Notes under the pieces: model-generated | Databases searched by the model: none | What the model was told of the DNA's origin: nothing | The model's input: the letters and a program-made list of their open reading frames with translations, nothing else | Translations under genes and position numbers: made by a program | In this document: positions 1 to 10,354 of the stretch, one piece after another | Position numbering within the stretch: the stretch's first letter is position 1 | How the letters are laid out: every line of letters starts with the position of its first letter | From: Dama dama | Lineage: Eukaryota; Chordata; Mammalia; Artiodactyla; Cervidae | NCBI RefSeq assembly: GCF_033118175.1 | Contig: NC_083701.1 | Location: 74,785,001-74,849,000, forward strand | Direction: 5' to 3' | DNA length: 64,000 bases

Positions 1-1401
1 AAGTTATCTAGACAAACAACTCAAAATTTTCCAGACAGATGCTCATCTCATTTTCTGTTAAACACCTGCAGTGATGAAATGTTCCCTCACTTCTGGGATG
101 TCAGATTTCATTTTAACAGCACTTGTTCATTCTTTCTTTCAGTTGAACCTACATCTATATCTGTAATTTCTATTCTATCACTCTCTTTCCTTTCCTTATC
201 CAAATGACAGCCCAAATCTTGTTTTTCTGGTTCTGATGTCCTCAGTTGTTCCTATGTGACATGATTTTGTTTTATTTTGTCATTCTGATGGGTTTTCACA
301 GAATATCCTTCATTTAAAAATGTTTGTCCTTAAGTTTGTGGCTTCAAACCAAAGACTATGCTCAAAGAACTGTTAGTAAACTGCAGAAGTGTTGCTATCA
401 TCCTTGATTCATACACTGTGTTTTATGTGAATAATACATCAAAGACTGAACATGGTGATTTTATGCAAACATTCTAAAGGCTACTTAAAAACTCTGGGTA
501 TTAAAATGTACATGTTATGAATTTGGGGACTGGAAAAAGAAATTAGTAGGATCAAGAAGTAAGTTGCTAAGAAGTTTGAAAAGGAGGCTGCTGAGATAGA
601 AAAGTTCTTCCTCAAGTATCTACTTTAGTCTTGAGAAAATGGTTGTGAATATGGTATCACCAGTAACAGCTCCCGGTAGAAAGTGGAGACCTGCAAACAT
701 TAAGTGAGCCCTGGGATGTGGAGAACTATTATTAAGTCTGATTATGGATACTTCATTTTTTCTGCATTTATGGCTGGTACTTCAAGGAGTATTGTTTGAG
801 TTTACACATTTTAAAACAAAGATATTTGCTGTTAGCAAATATATTTCACCAAGCCACTCTAGAGTCTGACTGTTGTCACAAGAGTCGGCAGTCACTTTTA
901 GAAAGCTGACTACAATGCACACAAGTAGCATTTATTGATGTCAATTTTCTTTTCAAATTGTGGTAAAATGCTGGAGTCAAGTTCTGATAAGCTTTCACTC
1001 ATGAGATAAGTTTTGGATTATATCACATCACTAACCAAACTTACAAAATCTTCTATCTGTTGCTCCAGATTATCTTTAAATTTGGAGTAAGTCTTTCCCA
1101 TAGGCTTTATGGAGACTAGTATTCTAAGATTACACAGAGTGTTTACCTTTGGTCCAGTCAGAAGGTCAACTGAAATGAAGCTTGCTAAATAACATCAGGA
1201 CAGTTTAAGCACAGTTAGTTCGCCAGGAGACAATGTGAACCTCACCGCTGAGGCTGTCCTGCAAAGTGGCTAGTGATAGCGAGAATGCCCATCAGCAGCC
1301 AGGGCCTGCTTCTTGGCACAGCGCATCGTCACAAGTCGTCCGGGCCAAAGTAAAACTAGCTCTGTATTCATGTTTGGTTTTGTATACCTCACATTTCTTA
1401 A
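1..1401. other. Unassigned AT-rich DNA
   Basis: No repeat family, convincing exon or RNA gene is recognised here. The only open frames are short and look random. It may be unique sequence or repeats too old to see by eye. Confidence 0.5.
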
Positions 1402-1536
1402 GAGTTTATTTGCCTTAAGGGGCAAGATGGCAATATTGGTAAGAAGCTGGAAGGATTCAAATTCTTCAAAGCAGATGATGGTCCTGCTGCTGCTGAGACA
1501 TTTTCATGTAAATTCATGTTGTGTTGTTGCATGTAT
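1402..1536 (+). other. Short protein-like open stretch upstream of BovB (unidentified)
   Basis: Between a stop at 1399-1401 and the BovB edge, one plus-strand frame stays open and reads a lysine- and glycine-rich peptide containing GKKLEGFKFFKADDGPAAAE. The composition looks more protein-like than its surroundings and could be a fragment of a processed pseudogene. I do not recognise the parent gene. The frame runs on into antisense BovB, so the fuller open frame is partly accidental. Chance is a real alternative. Confidence 0.15.
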
Positions 1537-2031
1537 CTTCTTAGTTCAGTGCAGTCACTCAGTTGTGTCCGCCTCTTTGCGACCCCATGGACTGCAACAT
1601 GCCAGGCCTCCCTGTCCATCACAAACTCCCAGAGCTTGCTCAAACTCATGTCCATTGAGTCAGTGATGCCATCCAACCATCTCATCCTCTGTCGGCCCCT
1701 TCTTCTCCTGCCTTCAGTCTTTCCCAGCATCAAGGTCTTTGCCAAGGAGTCAGTTTTTCACATCACAGGGCCAAAGTATTGGAGTTTCAGCTTCATCATC
1801 AGTCCTTCCAATGAATCTTCAAGATTGACTTCCTTTAGGATGGACTGGTTGGATCTCCTTGCAGTCCAAGGGACTCTCAAGAGTCTTCTCCAAAACCACA
1901 GTTCAAAAGCATCAATTCTTCGGTGCTCAGCTTTCTTTAGAGTTCAATCCTCACATCCACACATGACTACTGGAAAAACCATAGCTTTTACTAGACGGAC
2001 CTTTGTCAGCAAAGTAATCTTTCTGCTTTTT

Positions 2032-2125
2032 TTATCTTTAATCTATTTTTTTATTGAAGGATAATTGCCTTATAGAATTTTGCTGTTTGCTGTCAAACCT
2101 CAACATGAATCAGCCTCAACATGAA
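2032..2125 (-). mobile_element. 94-bp L1 3' tail inserted in BovB
   Basis: The segment matches the antisense of the ruminant L1 3' end (ttattgaaggataattgcc, then tgtcaaacctcaacatgaat). It is flanked by tctgcttttt at 2022-2031 and 2126-2135, a target-site duplication lying inside the BovB sequence. It is therefore a severely 5'-truncated L1 insertion, younger than the BovB copy. Confidence 0.85.
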
Positions 2126-2278
2126 TCTGCTTTTTAATATGCTATCTAGGTTGGTCATAGCTTTTCTTCCAAGGAGTAAACATCTTTTAATTTCATGGCT
2201 GTAGTCATCATCTTCAGTGATTTTGGAGCCAAAGAAAATAAAGTCTGTCACTGTTTCCATTGTTTTCCCATCTATTTG

Positions 2279-2497
2279 TCATGGAATGATGGGACTGGAT
2301 GCCATGTTCTTAGTTTTTTGAATGTTGACTGTTGAGCCAACTTTTTCCCTCTCATCTTTCAGCTTCATCAAGAGGCTCTTTAGTTCCTCTTCACTTTCTG
2401 CCATAAGGGTGGTGTCATCTGCATATCTGAGGTTATTGATGTTTCTCCTGGCAATCTTGATTCTAGCTTGTGCTTCTTCCAGCCTGGCATTTCCCAT
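2279..2497 (-). pseudogene. BovB reverse transcriptase fragment
   Basis: This 72-codon minus-strand frame covers the palm region of the BovB RT. It contains NINNLRYADDTTLMAESEEE, where YADD holds the two catalytic aspartates, followed by the usual ELKSLLMKLK helix. The upstream palm and fingers lie in another frame or are absent, and downstream the copy is interrupted by the L1 tail. It cannot make an active enzyme. Confidence 0.85.
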
Positions 2498-2595
2498 AGT
2501 GTACTCTGCAAATAAGTTAAATAAGCAAAGTGACAGTATACAGCCTTGATGTACTCCTTTCCCAATTACGAATCAGTCCACTGTTCTTGTAGTTT

Positions 2596-3420
2596 TTTTC
2601 TTGTAGTTTATTTCTAATAGTGTTGTGATCAGAAAAGTGGCTTGATCTAATCTCAGTTTTCTTAAATTTACTAAGGCTCACTTTGTGGCCCCAAATGTGG
2701 TCAGTCCTGAAGAATGTTACATGTGCACCTGAGAAGCATGTATAATCTGTTGCTTTTGGATAGAATGTTGTATGAATGTCAATTAAGTCCAACTGGTCTA
2801 TAGTGGCATTTAAGGCCTGTGTTTCCATATTAAGTTTTTGTCTGGTGATCTGTCCATTGATGAAAGTGGGATATTAAAGTCTCCCACTATTATTGTGTTA
2901 CTGTTGATTTCTCCCTTTCTGGTTGTTAGTATTTGCCTTAATATTGAGGTCCTCCTATGTTGGGTACATATATATTTATTATTGTTATTTCATCTTGGAT
3001 TGAACCCTTGATCATTATATAGTGTCCTTCTTTGTCTCTTATATTAATACAGTCTTTGTTTTAAATTCTATTCTGCCTGATACAAGTATTGTTATTCCAG
3101 CTTTCTTTTCATTTCCATTTGTGGGGAATGTTTTCTCCCATCCCTTTACTTTCAGTCTGTTTAAGTTTCCCTGGGTCTGAGATGGGTCTGTTGCAGACAG
3201 TAAGTATATGGGTCTTGTTTTTGTATCTGCCCAGCCAGTTTATGTCTTTTGGTTGATGCATTTAATCCACTTATATTTAAGATACTATCGATATGTATGA
3301 TCCTATTATCATTTTTCTAATTGCTTTGGGTTTATTTTCTGTATGTCTTTTCCTTCTCTTGTGTTTTTTGCTTAGCATTTGTTGTAAAGCTGGTTTAGCA
3401 GTGCTCTTAGCTTTTATTTT
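2596..3420 (-). pseudogene. L1 ORF2 endonuclease region, truncated
   Basis: The minus strand reads the C-terminal part of the APE-like endonuclease. The 2828-2517 frame holds IDQLDLIDIHTTFYPKA and ends with SSHFSDHNTI, where SDHN carries the conserved catalytic-site histidine. Within that same open frame L1 codons give way to BovB-derived sequence near 2595. The reverse transcriptase part of L1 is missing. Confidence 0.8.
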
Positions 3421-3450
3421 TCTGTAAAACTTTTGATCTCTCCATCAAAT

Positions 3451-4204
3451 CTAAATGAGGGTCTTGCTGGGTAGAGTATTGTTGATAGTAGCTTCTTCCA
3501 TCACTTTAAGTATGCTGCACCATTTCCTTCTGGTTTGTAGAGTTTCTTTTGAGAAATCAGCTGATAACCTTATGGGAGTCCCCTTGTATACTATTTGTTG
3601 TTTTTCCCTTGTTGCTTTTAATATTTTATCATTGTCTTTAATTTTGATTACTGTGTGTCTTGTTGTGTTCCTTCTTAGATTTATCCTGCCTGGGACTCTC
3701 TGCACTTCCTGGACTTGGTTGACTATTTCCTTTTCCATGTGAGGGAAGTCTTCAGCTATTTTCTCTTCAAATATTTTCTCAGGTCCCTTCTCCCTCTCTT
3801 CTCCTTCTTGTACCCCTATAATGGGAATGTTGATGCACTTAATGTTGTCCCAGAAGTCTCTTAGACTGTCTTCCTTTCTTTTCATTCCTTTTCTATATCC
3901 TGTTTTGTGACAGTGATTCTACCATTCTGTCTTCTAGGTCACTTGTCTGTTCTTCTGCATCAGTTATTCTGTTATTGATCCCCTTCTAGTGTATTATTCA
4001 TCTTCGTTTGTTCTTTAGTTCTTCTAGGTCTTTGGTAAACGTTTCTTGCATCTTCTCCATTCTTTTTCTGAGGTCCCAGAGCATTTTCACTATCATTATT
4101 CTGACTTCTTTTTCTGGAAGATTTTCTATCTCCACTTCATCTAGTTGTTTTTCTGAGGTTTTATTTTGCTCCTTCATCTGGGAAATAATCTTATGCCTTT
4201 TCAT
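3451..4204 (-). pseudogene. L1 ORF1 (RNA-binding protein), disrupted
   Basis: Two minus-strand frames make up ORF1p. The frame at 4204-3998 gives the charged coiled-coil part (LRKRMEKMQETFTKDLEELK). The frame at 3885-3451 gives the RRM and C-terminal domain, with recognisable ORF1 blocks NIPIIGVQEGEEREKGPEKIF and KATREKQQIVYKGTPIRLSA. A frame break near 3890-3998 separates them, so no full protein is possible. Intact ORF1p is a trimeric nucleic-acid chaperone that coats L1 RNA in the cytoplasm. Confidence 0.88.
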
Positions 4205-5110
4205 TTTGATTGGCCTTTCTGTGACTGTGACTTTCTTTCTGGACTTTAGTTCTGGACTTTCTTGTGGGACTGTAGTTCTTGCTTCTTCTGTCTGCCCTCT
4301 GATGGGTGAGGCTTAAGGGCTTGTGCAAGCTTCCTGATGGAAGGGACTGGTGGAGGGCAAAACTGAGTCTCTTTGGTGGATAACGCTCAGCAAAATTTTA
4401 ATCTGATTGTCTGCTGATACATGGGGCTGCACTCCCTCCCTGTTAGTTGTTCAGCCTGGGGCGACCCAGCCCTGTAGTCTACACACTCTATGGTAAAGCT
4501 AACGGTAAGCTGCAAGGGGGCTTATGCCAAGGGGCAGCTCCCAGAACTGCTGTTGCCATTGCCCCCGTTTCTGTGATGAGCCTCTGCTAGCTCACGACTC
4601 TTTGGGAGACCCTCCAACACTCACAGATAAGTCTGGGTCAGTCTCCTGTGGGGTCACTGCTCCTTTCTCCTGCGTCCTGGGGCACACAAGGGGTTGTTTG
4701 TGCCCTCCAGGGGTGGAGCGTCTGTTTCCTCCAGTTTCATGGAAGTCCTGCGGTCAAATCCCACTGGCCCTCAAAGTCAGATTCCCTGGGGATTCCTAGT
4801 CCCTTTGCCGGATCCCAAGGCTGCTGTGGGGCTCAGACCTTCCTAATAGTGGGAGAACTTCTTTGGTATTATTGTTCTATAGTTTGTGGGTTGCCCACCC
4901 AGTGGGTACGGGATTTGACTTTAACATGCACCCCTCATACCATCTCACTGAAGCTCTTCATTTGTCTCTGGACATGGAGCATCTTTCTTTGGTATGTCCC
5001 AGCATCCTCCTGCTGATGGTTGTTCAACATCTAGTTGTGATTTTGGCTCTCTCACAGGAGAAGATGAGCAAAGACTCTCACAGGAGTCCTGCTCCTCCAT
5101 CTTGAACCGA

Positions 5111-6501
5111 TCTCCTACAATTATCTGTTTTAGAGGAATGAAGAGTCTTCACATTAACACAGAATCTTATATTGGCCCTAAGAATTTTTCAGGTGGATAG
5201 AAAAGACAATATAATACCATTTATTTTTTATAAAAAATAGAAAGCTTATGTTCTTTAGGACTATTTCACATAGACAGTATGTATACTGTATTATGGACCT
5301 AATACCCAATATAATCCAAATATTACTAATTGTAATGAATAAGTTATTTAATTCCAAATGAAATTAAATTGTAAACAGAGATGCTATTTTTTCTTAGCTT
5401 AGGCTATCACATTCTTCATAATTTGTTAAAAATATTATGGATTTTGTCTTAGGGAAGATTCACCAGAAAATTGTGGCATTGTTTTTAGGGGCATGAATTT
5501 AAGAAACGTTATTTGAGAAACTCCTTGAGTGGTCCTGGAAAATCCACTTAGAATATCTCTCTCAGAGTTTATTTTTGAGAATCAGGATGATATTTGTGTT
5601 TTAACCTATATTACTGACATAGAAATCAAGATATGAACTATGTTTGAGTAGCTTTTCTCTTTGGACAGAAGACCATGGAAAAGATATAATGAAAATACAC
5701 CCACTTGTCCACATTCTACCACTGTCATCTAACCACAGGGAGAGGGAGATGGAAAGAGAGAGAGACATTAACAACAGAAACAAAAAAACAATCCTTGAAA
5801 GGTGAAAACTCACATCTATAGAGTCTGGACTGGCATTCTGTTTAATACTTTCTTTTCTTTGATTGTGAGGAATAGACTTCTAAATGTATAACTTCACAGA
5901 CTCTCCAAACTTACTTGAGTTGGAAAAAAATGACTTTTTTTATAATTCCAAAAAATAAAAGACTGCTGAAAGGAAGAGCACTTGCTGTCATTACATTCAC
6001 TTAAATGAGGTGCCACAGACTTTGAAAGTAATTCTAAAAGGGAAATAGAAGGAGCTTGAACAATGAAAGTGTTACAGGATTATGTATGGTGAGCTGACAA
6101 CATCATTCATGTTTCATTGTGCATTTATATTCCACCTTATTTCCAAAAGGTTGAGAAAGACTAACACTTATTTGGAAAAACACATATTTGATATTTTAAA
6201 GAAGACAGTCATATAACCTTATTATACTGTTACCACACTTAGAGTATAAGAATTTTTACCACTCTACATTAAGATAAATGCAAAACATTTTTCAACATGT
6301 CATTTTTCCCCCCTTTTCTGGTGTGTGTATGGATTTATGAAAGAAGCATTGACTGGTAGTTCACATGATGCTGTTTTAAATAATTTTTGGGGTGGAGATA
6401 GAGGAAATAATTTTTTTATTTGTTTTCACCTAAGGCAAAGTGAAACATACATAGAAATATCACATGTGAAAATCAAAGTATGGCCTCTTTGTTAATATTC
6501 T
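5111..6501. other. Unassigned AT-rich DNA
   Basis: No gene or repeat family is recognised. A short purine-rich run (gagagggagatggaaagaga, about 5741-5768) is the only compositional feature. Confidence 0.5.
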
Positions 6502-6510
6502 GTTTACCAT

Positions 6511-6919
6511 CAGTTTAGTTCAGTTCAGTTCAGTCACTCAGTCATGTCTGGCTCTTTGCGACCCCATGGACTGCAGCATGCCAGGCCTCCCTGTCCATCA
6601 CCAGAGTTTGAGTTGGTGATGCCAACCAACCATCTCATCTTCTGTCGATCCATTCTCCTCCCACCTTCAATCTTTCCCAGCATCAGGGTCTTTTCAAATG
6701 AGTCAACTCTTCACATGAGGTGGCCAAAGGATTGGAGTTTCAGCTTCAACATCAGTCCTTCCAACGAATACCCAGGACTGATTTCCTTTAGGATAGATTG
6801 GTTGATTCTCCTTGCAGTCCAGGGGACTCTGAAGAGTCTTCTCCAACACCACCATTCAAAAACACCACACGAAAACAAAAAAAACAAAACAAACAAACAA
6901 ACAAAAAAAACACCACACG
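6511..6919 (-). mobile_element. BovB 3' fragment with A-rich tract
   Basis: The BovB 3' end in reverse starts with a ttcag-rich terminus and continues to caacaccaccattcaaaaac near 6868. It is followed by an A-rich (CAAA)n stretch at 6869-6910. The direct repeat gtttaccat flanks the whole block at 6502-6510 and 6920-6928, so the A-rich tract sits inside the inserted unit at the truncated 5' end. Confidence 0.88.
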
Positions 6920-6928
6920 GTTTACCAT

Positions 6929-7424
6929 AGTTTTGCTAATAAAATTACTTGCAAGAAAACCCTTTAAAAGAATCATATTTGACTTCGGTCATGACTCAAA
7001 GATTTTCTGTCCAGAAATTCAGGGCCTATGTGTTGTTGTGAAAGAAATTATGCAGCCCCTTTTTAGCAGCAGTGAGTTTCTTACTTTTCTGTAATCAGTG
7101 AATGGAAAGCAGTGATTAATGAGCTTCTTGGCTTGCTCTTTGTCTCACTTGTGACACATTTCGCCAAGTGCTTCAGCCTTCCTAAGCTCAATTACCAACT
7201 CAATTATTAACAGTTTAAATTTCTGTGAATCCTTCAAAGCAATTGTGGTAAATAGGAGTCATAAATCTCTGTCGTTTTCTTAATAAGAAATGTATATTCA
7301 TTGACCAGCATTAATAAGACACTAGTCCTTATTTAGATAATCTTCAAATTTTTAAGAAATTTAGGTTCTTCAAAATCTTGGGTATATATGTGGTCAGAAA
7401 ACTCATTTTTACATTTTTATTATG
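6929..7424. other. Unassigned DNA
   Basis: I see no gene or repeat that I can name. Confidence 0.4.
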
Positions 7425-7565
7425 CTTTCTAACTTACCTTTATGACTTTGGACCATGTTTCTCAAAATCTTTGTTGTTTCTCAGTTTCATTATTTTAAAA
7501 AGGCAAAAGATAATAGTGGCAATGACCTCACAGGCTTGGGATAATAAAAATGCTTTGTAAATAAA
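7425..7565 (+). mobile_element. MIR SINE, diverged
   Basis: The MIR core order is visible: a 'gactttggacc' equivalent, tttctcagtttcattatttt, a run of spaced purines, then a tail ending tgctttgtaaat. Divergence is high, as expected for an ancient mammalian element. Confidence 0.6.
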
Positions 7566-7771
7566 AGTCACAGTGAGTTGTTTCTTGTATTATTGTGGAC
7601 CGATTAAAGGAACTGTGGTTTGCCACCATCTTCATCACAATGTCACCAGTAGGAAGACAGGAAATTACACATTGTCCATTCTGCTTTGTCTATTTCTAAA
7701 TGAGTTGATTAGGTATTCCCACCACAAGAACTGTAAATATTGTAAATGATCTCAAAGTGAGCAGAATATGA

Positions 7772-7978
7772 GAGGCCACTTGATGTGGTGGAAAGAGCAT
7801 AGACCTTGGGTCCTGGCTCTGACACTCATACTGTGACCGCAGGAAAATCATGTGGCTGAGCTGAGCCTCTGCTCCCTCATCTGCAAATGAGATTAATAAA
7901 TAGGTGTCCTACAGGATTGCTGTGAAGACTGAAAACAGTAAACAGAGCCAAGTGCCTCACACAGTGTACATGCTTCTC
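7772..7978 (+). mobile_element. MIR SINE
   Basis: It matches the MIR layout well: gtggaaagagcatagacctt, then tcctggctctgacact, then ctgctccctcatctgcaaat, and ends with a gattgctgtgaag-type tail. Confidence 0.85.
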
Positions 7979-7984
7979 TGATGC

Positions 7985-8115
7985 TGAGCGTGTGCATGTG
8001 CACTCAGCCGTGTCCAGCTCTTTGCAACCCTATGGACCATAGCCTGCCATGCTCCTCTGTCCATGGGATTTTAGCTCCTCTGTCCAGCTAAGAATACTGG
8101 AGTGGGTTCCTTTAA
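7985..8115 (-). mobile_element. Bov-tA SINE fragment (left arm of inverted pair)
   Basis: The reverse-strand Bov-tA tail reads gtgtccagctctttgcaacc, then atactggagtgggttcc. It faces a plus-strand Bov-tA fragment across a roughly 56-bp spacer. Confidence 0.85.
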
Positions 8116-8171
8116 TACTACTGGCTACCAATCAGCTACTTATCTTTCTTTTCCTTTCCTCTACCCTGGAT

Positions 8172-8291
8172 TCTGGGGAAGGAAACGGCAACCCCCTCCA
8201 GTATTCTTGCCTGGAGAACTCCATGGACAGAGGGGCCTAGCCGGCTGCAGTTCATGGGGTCGCAAGTCAGACATGACTTGGTGACTAAACC
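8172..8291 (+). mobile_element. Bov-tA SINE fragment (right arm of inverted pair)
   Basis: The plus-strand tail reads gaaggaaacggcaacccc, cagtattcttgcctggagaa and atggggtcgcaagtcaga. The tRNA-derived head is absent. With the 7985-8115 copy it forms a tail-to-tail inverted repeat. Confidence 0.85.
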
Positions 8292-8296
8292 ACAAC

Positions 8297-8425
8297 CACC
8301 CTGGCTTCTGTTCTCAAGCTATGTGATCAAGCACATGTCACTTAAATTGTTAGTCCCCATCTATAAAATGAGGGGTTTGGATAATTGATTACAAAATCCC
8401 TTTACATTTCTTGCATCTGGTGACT
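8297..8425 (+). mobile_element. MIR SINE fragment
   Basis: It reads tggcttctgttctcaagct, then ccccatctataaaatgaggg, then a gattacaaaatccctttaca tail resembling the MIR 3' region. Confidence 0.7.
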
Positions 8426-9375
8426 CCAGAAATGAGTGATGTCCTGCTGTGGCAAGACTTGCCCAGATCGGTCCTTGAGATGCTGGTGATGACTGGGCCA
8501 GCTGTGGATGTGAACTCATGAAGCTGTGCTGGGGTCCCCAGGATTCTGGAGGCCGACCATAAAGAAAGCCAGAGAGTCATGCCAAGGAATAGCACAAACC
8601 ATTAGAGACCCATTCCTTCTACTTTATATTGGGATTTGGTTGCCACTTCTCTGCAGAAGAGACATAAGTGATGGATATAACTTCCACAAGGTAGCCTACT
8701 AAGTCAGGAAACTCCTGTGGAATGCCCTTCCTGCCTCTGCCTGCAGTGTGAGGGGTCAGAGTTCTACCTGCCCAATTTGCCCCAGGCTTTCCTATATAAG
8801 TTGCTCTCTTTTCAAGTTATCATCTAGTATGACTCTCCAGATCAACAAATTCTCAGTCCTCTGAGTTCATTTGGATGAATAGTGCTGAGTACTTGTTAGG
8901 AATGGACAACAATGGTTACTTCCTCTAATGTGATAGACTTTATCCAAAGTGAAACAGATTTGAACAAGCATAGTACGTGCTTCTGAACAGTCGCCCAGAC
9001 CTCCCGGAGGGCAGCTACACGGTGATGGAAGCTCCATGTTCTTACCAGTGACAAAGGACATCATTAGAAAATGGCGGAGTCTGTGGGTGTCTCCAGTGGT
9101 TTTCCATCTCTTTCTCTTGGTTCAACACTCCTGACCTTTTAAATTTAAATTTACTTGCCTTGGATTTGCCCACTGACCATTTGATTGATGGAATATAAAA
9201 TGACATTAAAAAAACCCCACAAAACATCTAAGGTTAGGTATTGCCCACAGATAATTCTTCTGGATAATCAGTAATCTACCCTAATCTGTAATACCATCCT
9301 TACACCCAAATGAGCTGGGCCTTTGCCCTGCTCCTGTTCTTCGTCATTTGTGACATCCTCCATGGTCAAAGAGTT
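8426..9375. other. Unassigned DNA
   Basis: No recognisable repeat or exon. Base composition is moderate, and no open frame has splice context that would support a gene. Confidence 0.4.
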
Positions 9376-9700
9376 CATGGGTCCAACTGGACATACCTGT
9401 GCAGTTTTTGCAGCATCAGCCCGTTCAGACCATGGGGTCCAACTGGACACACCCATGGGCTTCCCTGGTGGCTGAGTAGGTAAAGCGTCTGCCTGCAGTG
9501 CGGGAGAGCCGTGTTCAATCCCTGGGTTGGGAAGATCCTCTGGAGAAGGAAATGGCAACATACTCCAGTATTCTTGCCTGGAGAATCCCATGGAGAGTGG
9601 AGCCTGGTGGGCTACAGTCCGTGGGGTCACAAAGAGTCGGACACGACTGAGTGACTAACATTAACGCTATGCAGTTTTTGCAGCATCAATCCTTTTAGAC
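9376..9700 (+). repeat. 55-bp tandem duplication, second copy split by a SINE
   Basis: Copy 1 is 9376-9430. Copy 2 starts at 9431 with the same catgg-gtccaactggaca block and resumes after the SINE at about 9668 with gcagtttttgcagcatca and ttagaccatg. Mismatches between copies and the SINE in copy 2 show that the duplication came first. Confidence 0.8.
9457..9667 (+). mobile_element. Bov-tA SINE, near full length
   Basis: The tRNA-derived head starts with ggcttccctggtggctgag, followed by box-B-like gtgttcaatccctgg, then the BovB-derived tail ending gtcggacacgactgagtgac. Confidence 0.95.
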
Positions 9701-10139
9701 CATGTTCTGAATATTCAGGGTGACAGAATTCCACTCCCCAAAAGCATTATACTTAGCAGAGTCTGAATGAGTCCCCTGAGTTTGACATCTGGCAAGATTA
9801 ATGACAGACTAGTCCAGATGGAGAGGAGCATCAGTGGTTGATCCTAGAGGTGGCTAAAGAGTGGATTGTGCTTGTGCAGGTAGGGATGTAGGTACGGCCT
9901 GAATGTGTAGGCTGGAATAGACATTCCTACGGCATGAGAATCTCCATGCCAGTGCAGTGGATTTGGGGTGCCAGGAACAAGGGTCAAAGTGGGTACTGAT
10001 GTGGAAACGGCTTGTCCTAGACTGCTACTTTCCTGGGTGGCAGTCTGAGAAATCTAAGAACCACAAAGGGAGGGGGATATAACGTTTTATTTAAGAGTTT
10101 TTTGGCTTGATTTAGAACTTTAAATATTTAGACATGTTC
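9701..10139. other. Unassigned DNA
   Basis: Nothing recognisable. Confidence 0.4.
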
Positions 10140-10148
10140 CATGTGACT

Positions 10149-10345
10149 TCCCTGGTGAGTCAGCTGGTAAAGAATCTGCCTGCCATGTGGGAGACCTGAG
10201 TTTGATCCCTGGGTTGGGAAGATCCCCTGGAGAAGGGAAAGGCTACCAACTCTAGTATTCTGGCCTAGAGAATCCCATGGACTGTATAGTCCAGGAGCTT
10301 GCAAAGAGTTGGACTCAACTGAGCAACTTTCGCTTCACTTCACTT
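10149..10345 (+). mobile_element. Bov-tA SINE, full length
   Basis: The head begins tccctggtgagtcagctgg and the tail ends with the cttcacttcactt-type terminus. It is flanked by a catgtgact target-site duplication at 10140-10148 and 10346-10354. Confidence 0.95.
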
Positions 10346-10354
10346 CATGTGACT

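Larger units (their letters stand above)
1537..2595 (-). mobile_element. BovB (RTE) LINE, 3' half, 5'-truncated
   Basis: The left end carries the BovB 3' terminus read in reverse (cagtcactcagttgtgtccg followed by gaccccatggactgcaacat). Further right the minus strand encodes the BovB reverse transcriptase around 2497-2300, with the RYADDTTLMAES catalytic motif. A 94-bp L1 tail interrupts it at 2032-2125. The upstream part of BovB is missing: at about 2586-2600 the element passes directly into L1 sequence of the same orientation. Confidence 0.93.
2596..5110 (-). mobile_element. L1 LINE, 5' half (5'UTR, ORF1, start of ORF2)
   Basis: Reading the minus strand from 5110, there is a GC-richer L1 5'UTR beginning near the complement of ctccatcttgaaccgat, then ORF1 (about 4204-3451), then the endonuclease part of ORF2 to about 2600. 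The 3' half of ORF2, the 3'UTR and the poly(A) are absent. That is the reverse of the usual 5' truncation. The element runs directly into BovB sequence of the same orientation. Confidence 0.88.

Noticed and set aside
1516..2064. 182-codon plus-strand open frame
   Set aside because: It is the antisense of the BovB 3' region, which gives similar long shadow frames at 6544, 22141, 54264 and 57653.
9457..9667. tRNA gene
   Set aside because: Bov-tA heads resemble a tRNA with A- and B-box-like segments, but they are SINE modules without an intact cloverleaf. The same applies to the other SINEs listed.
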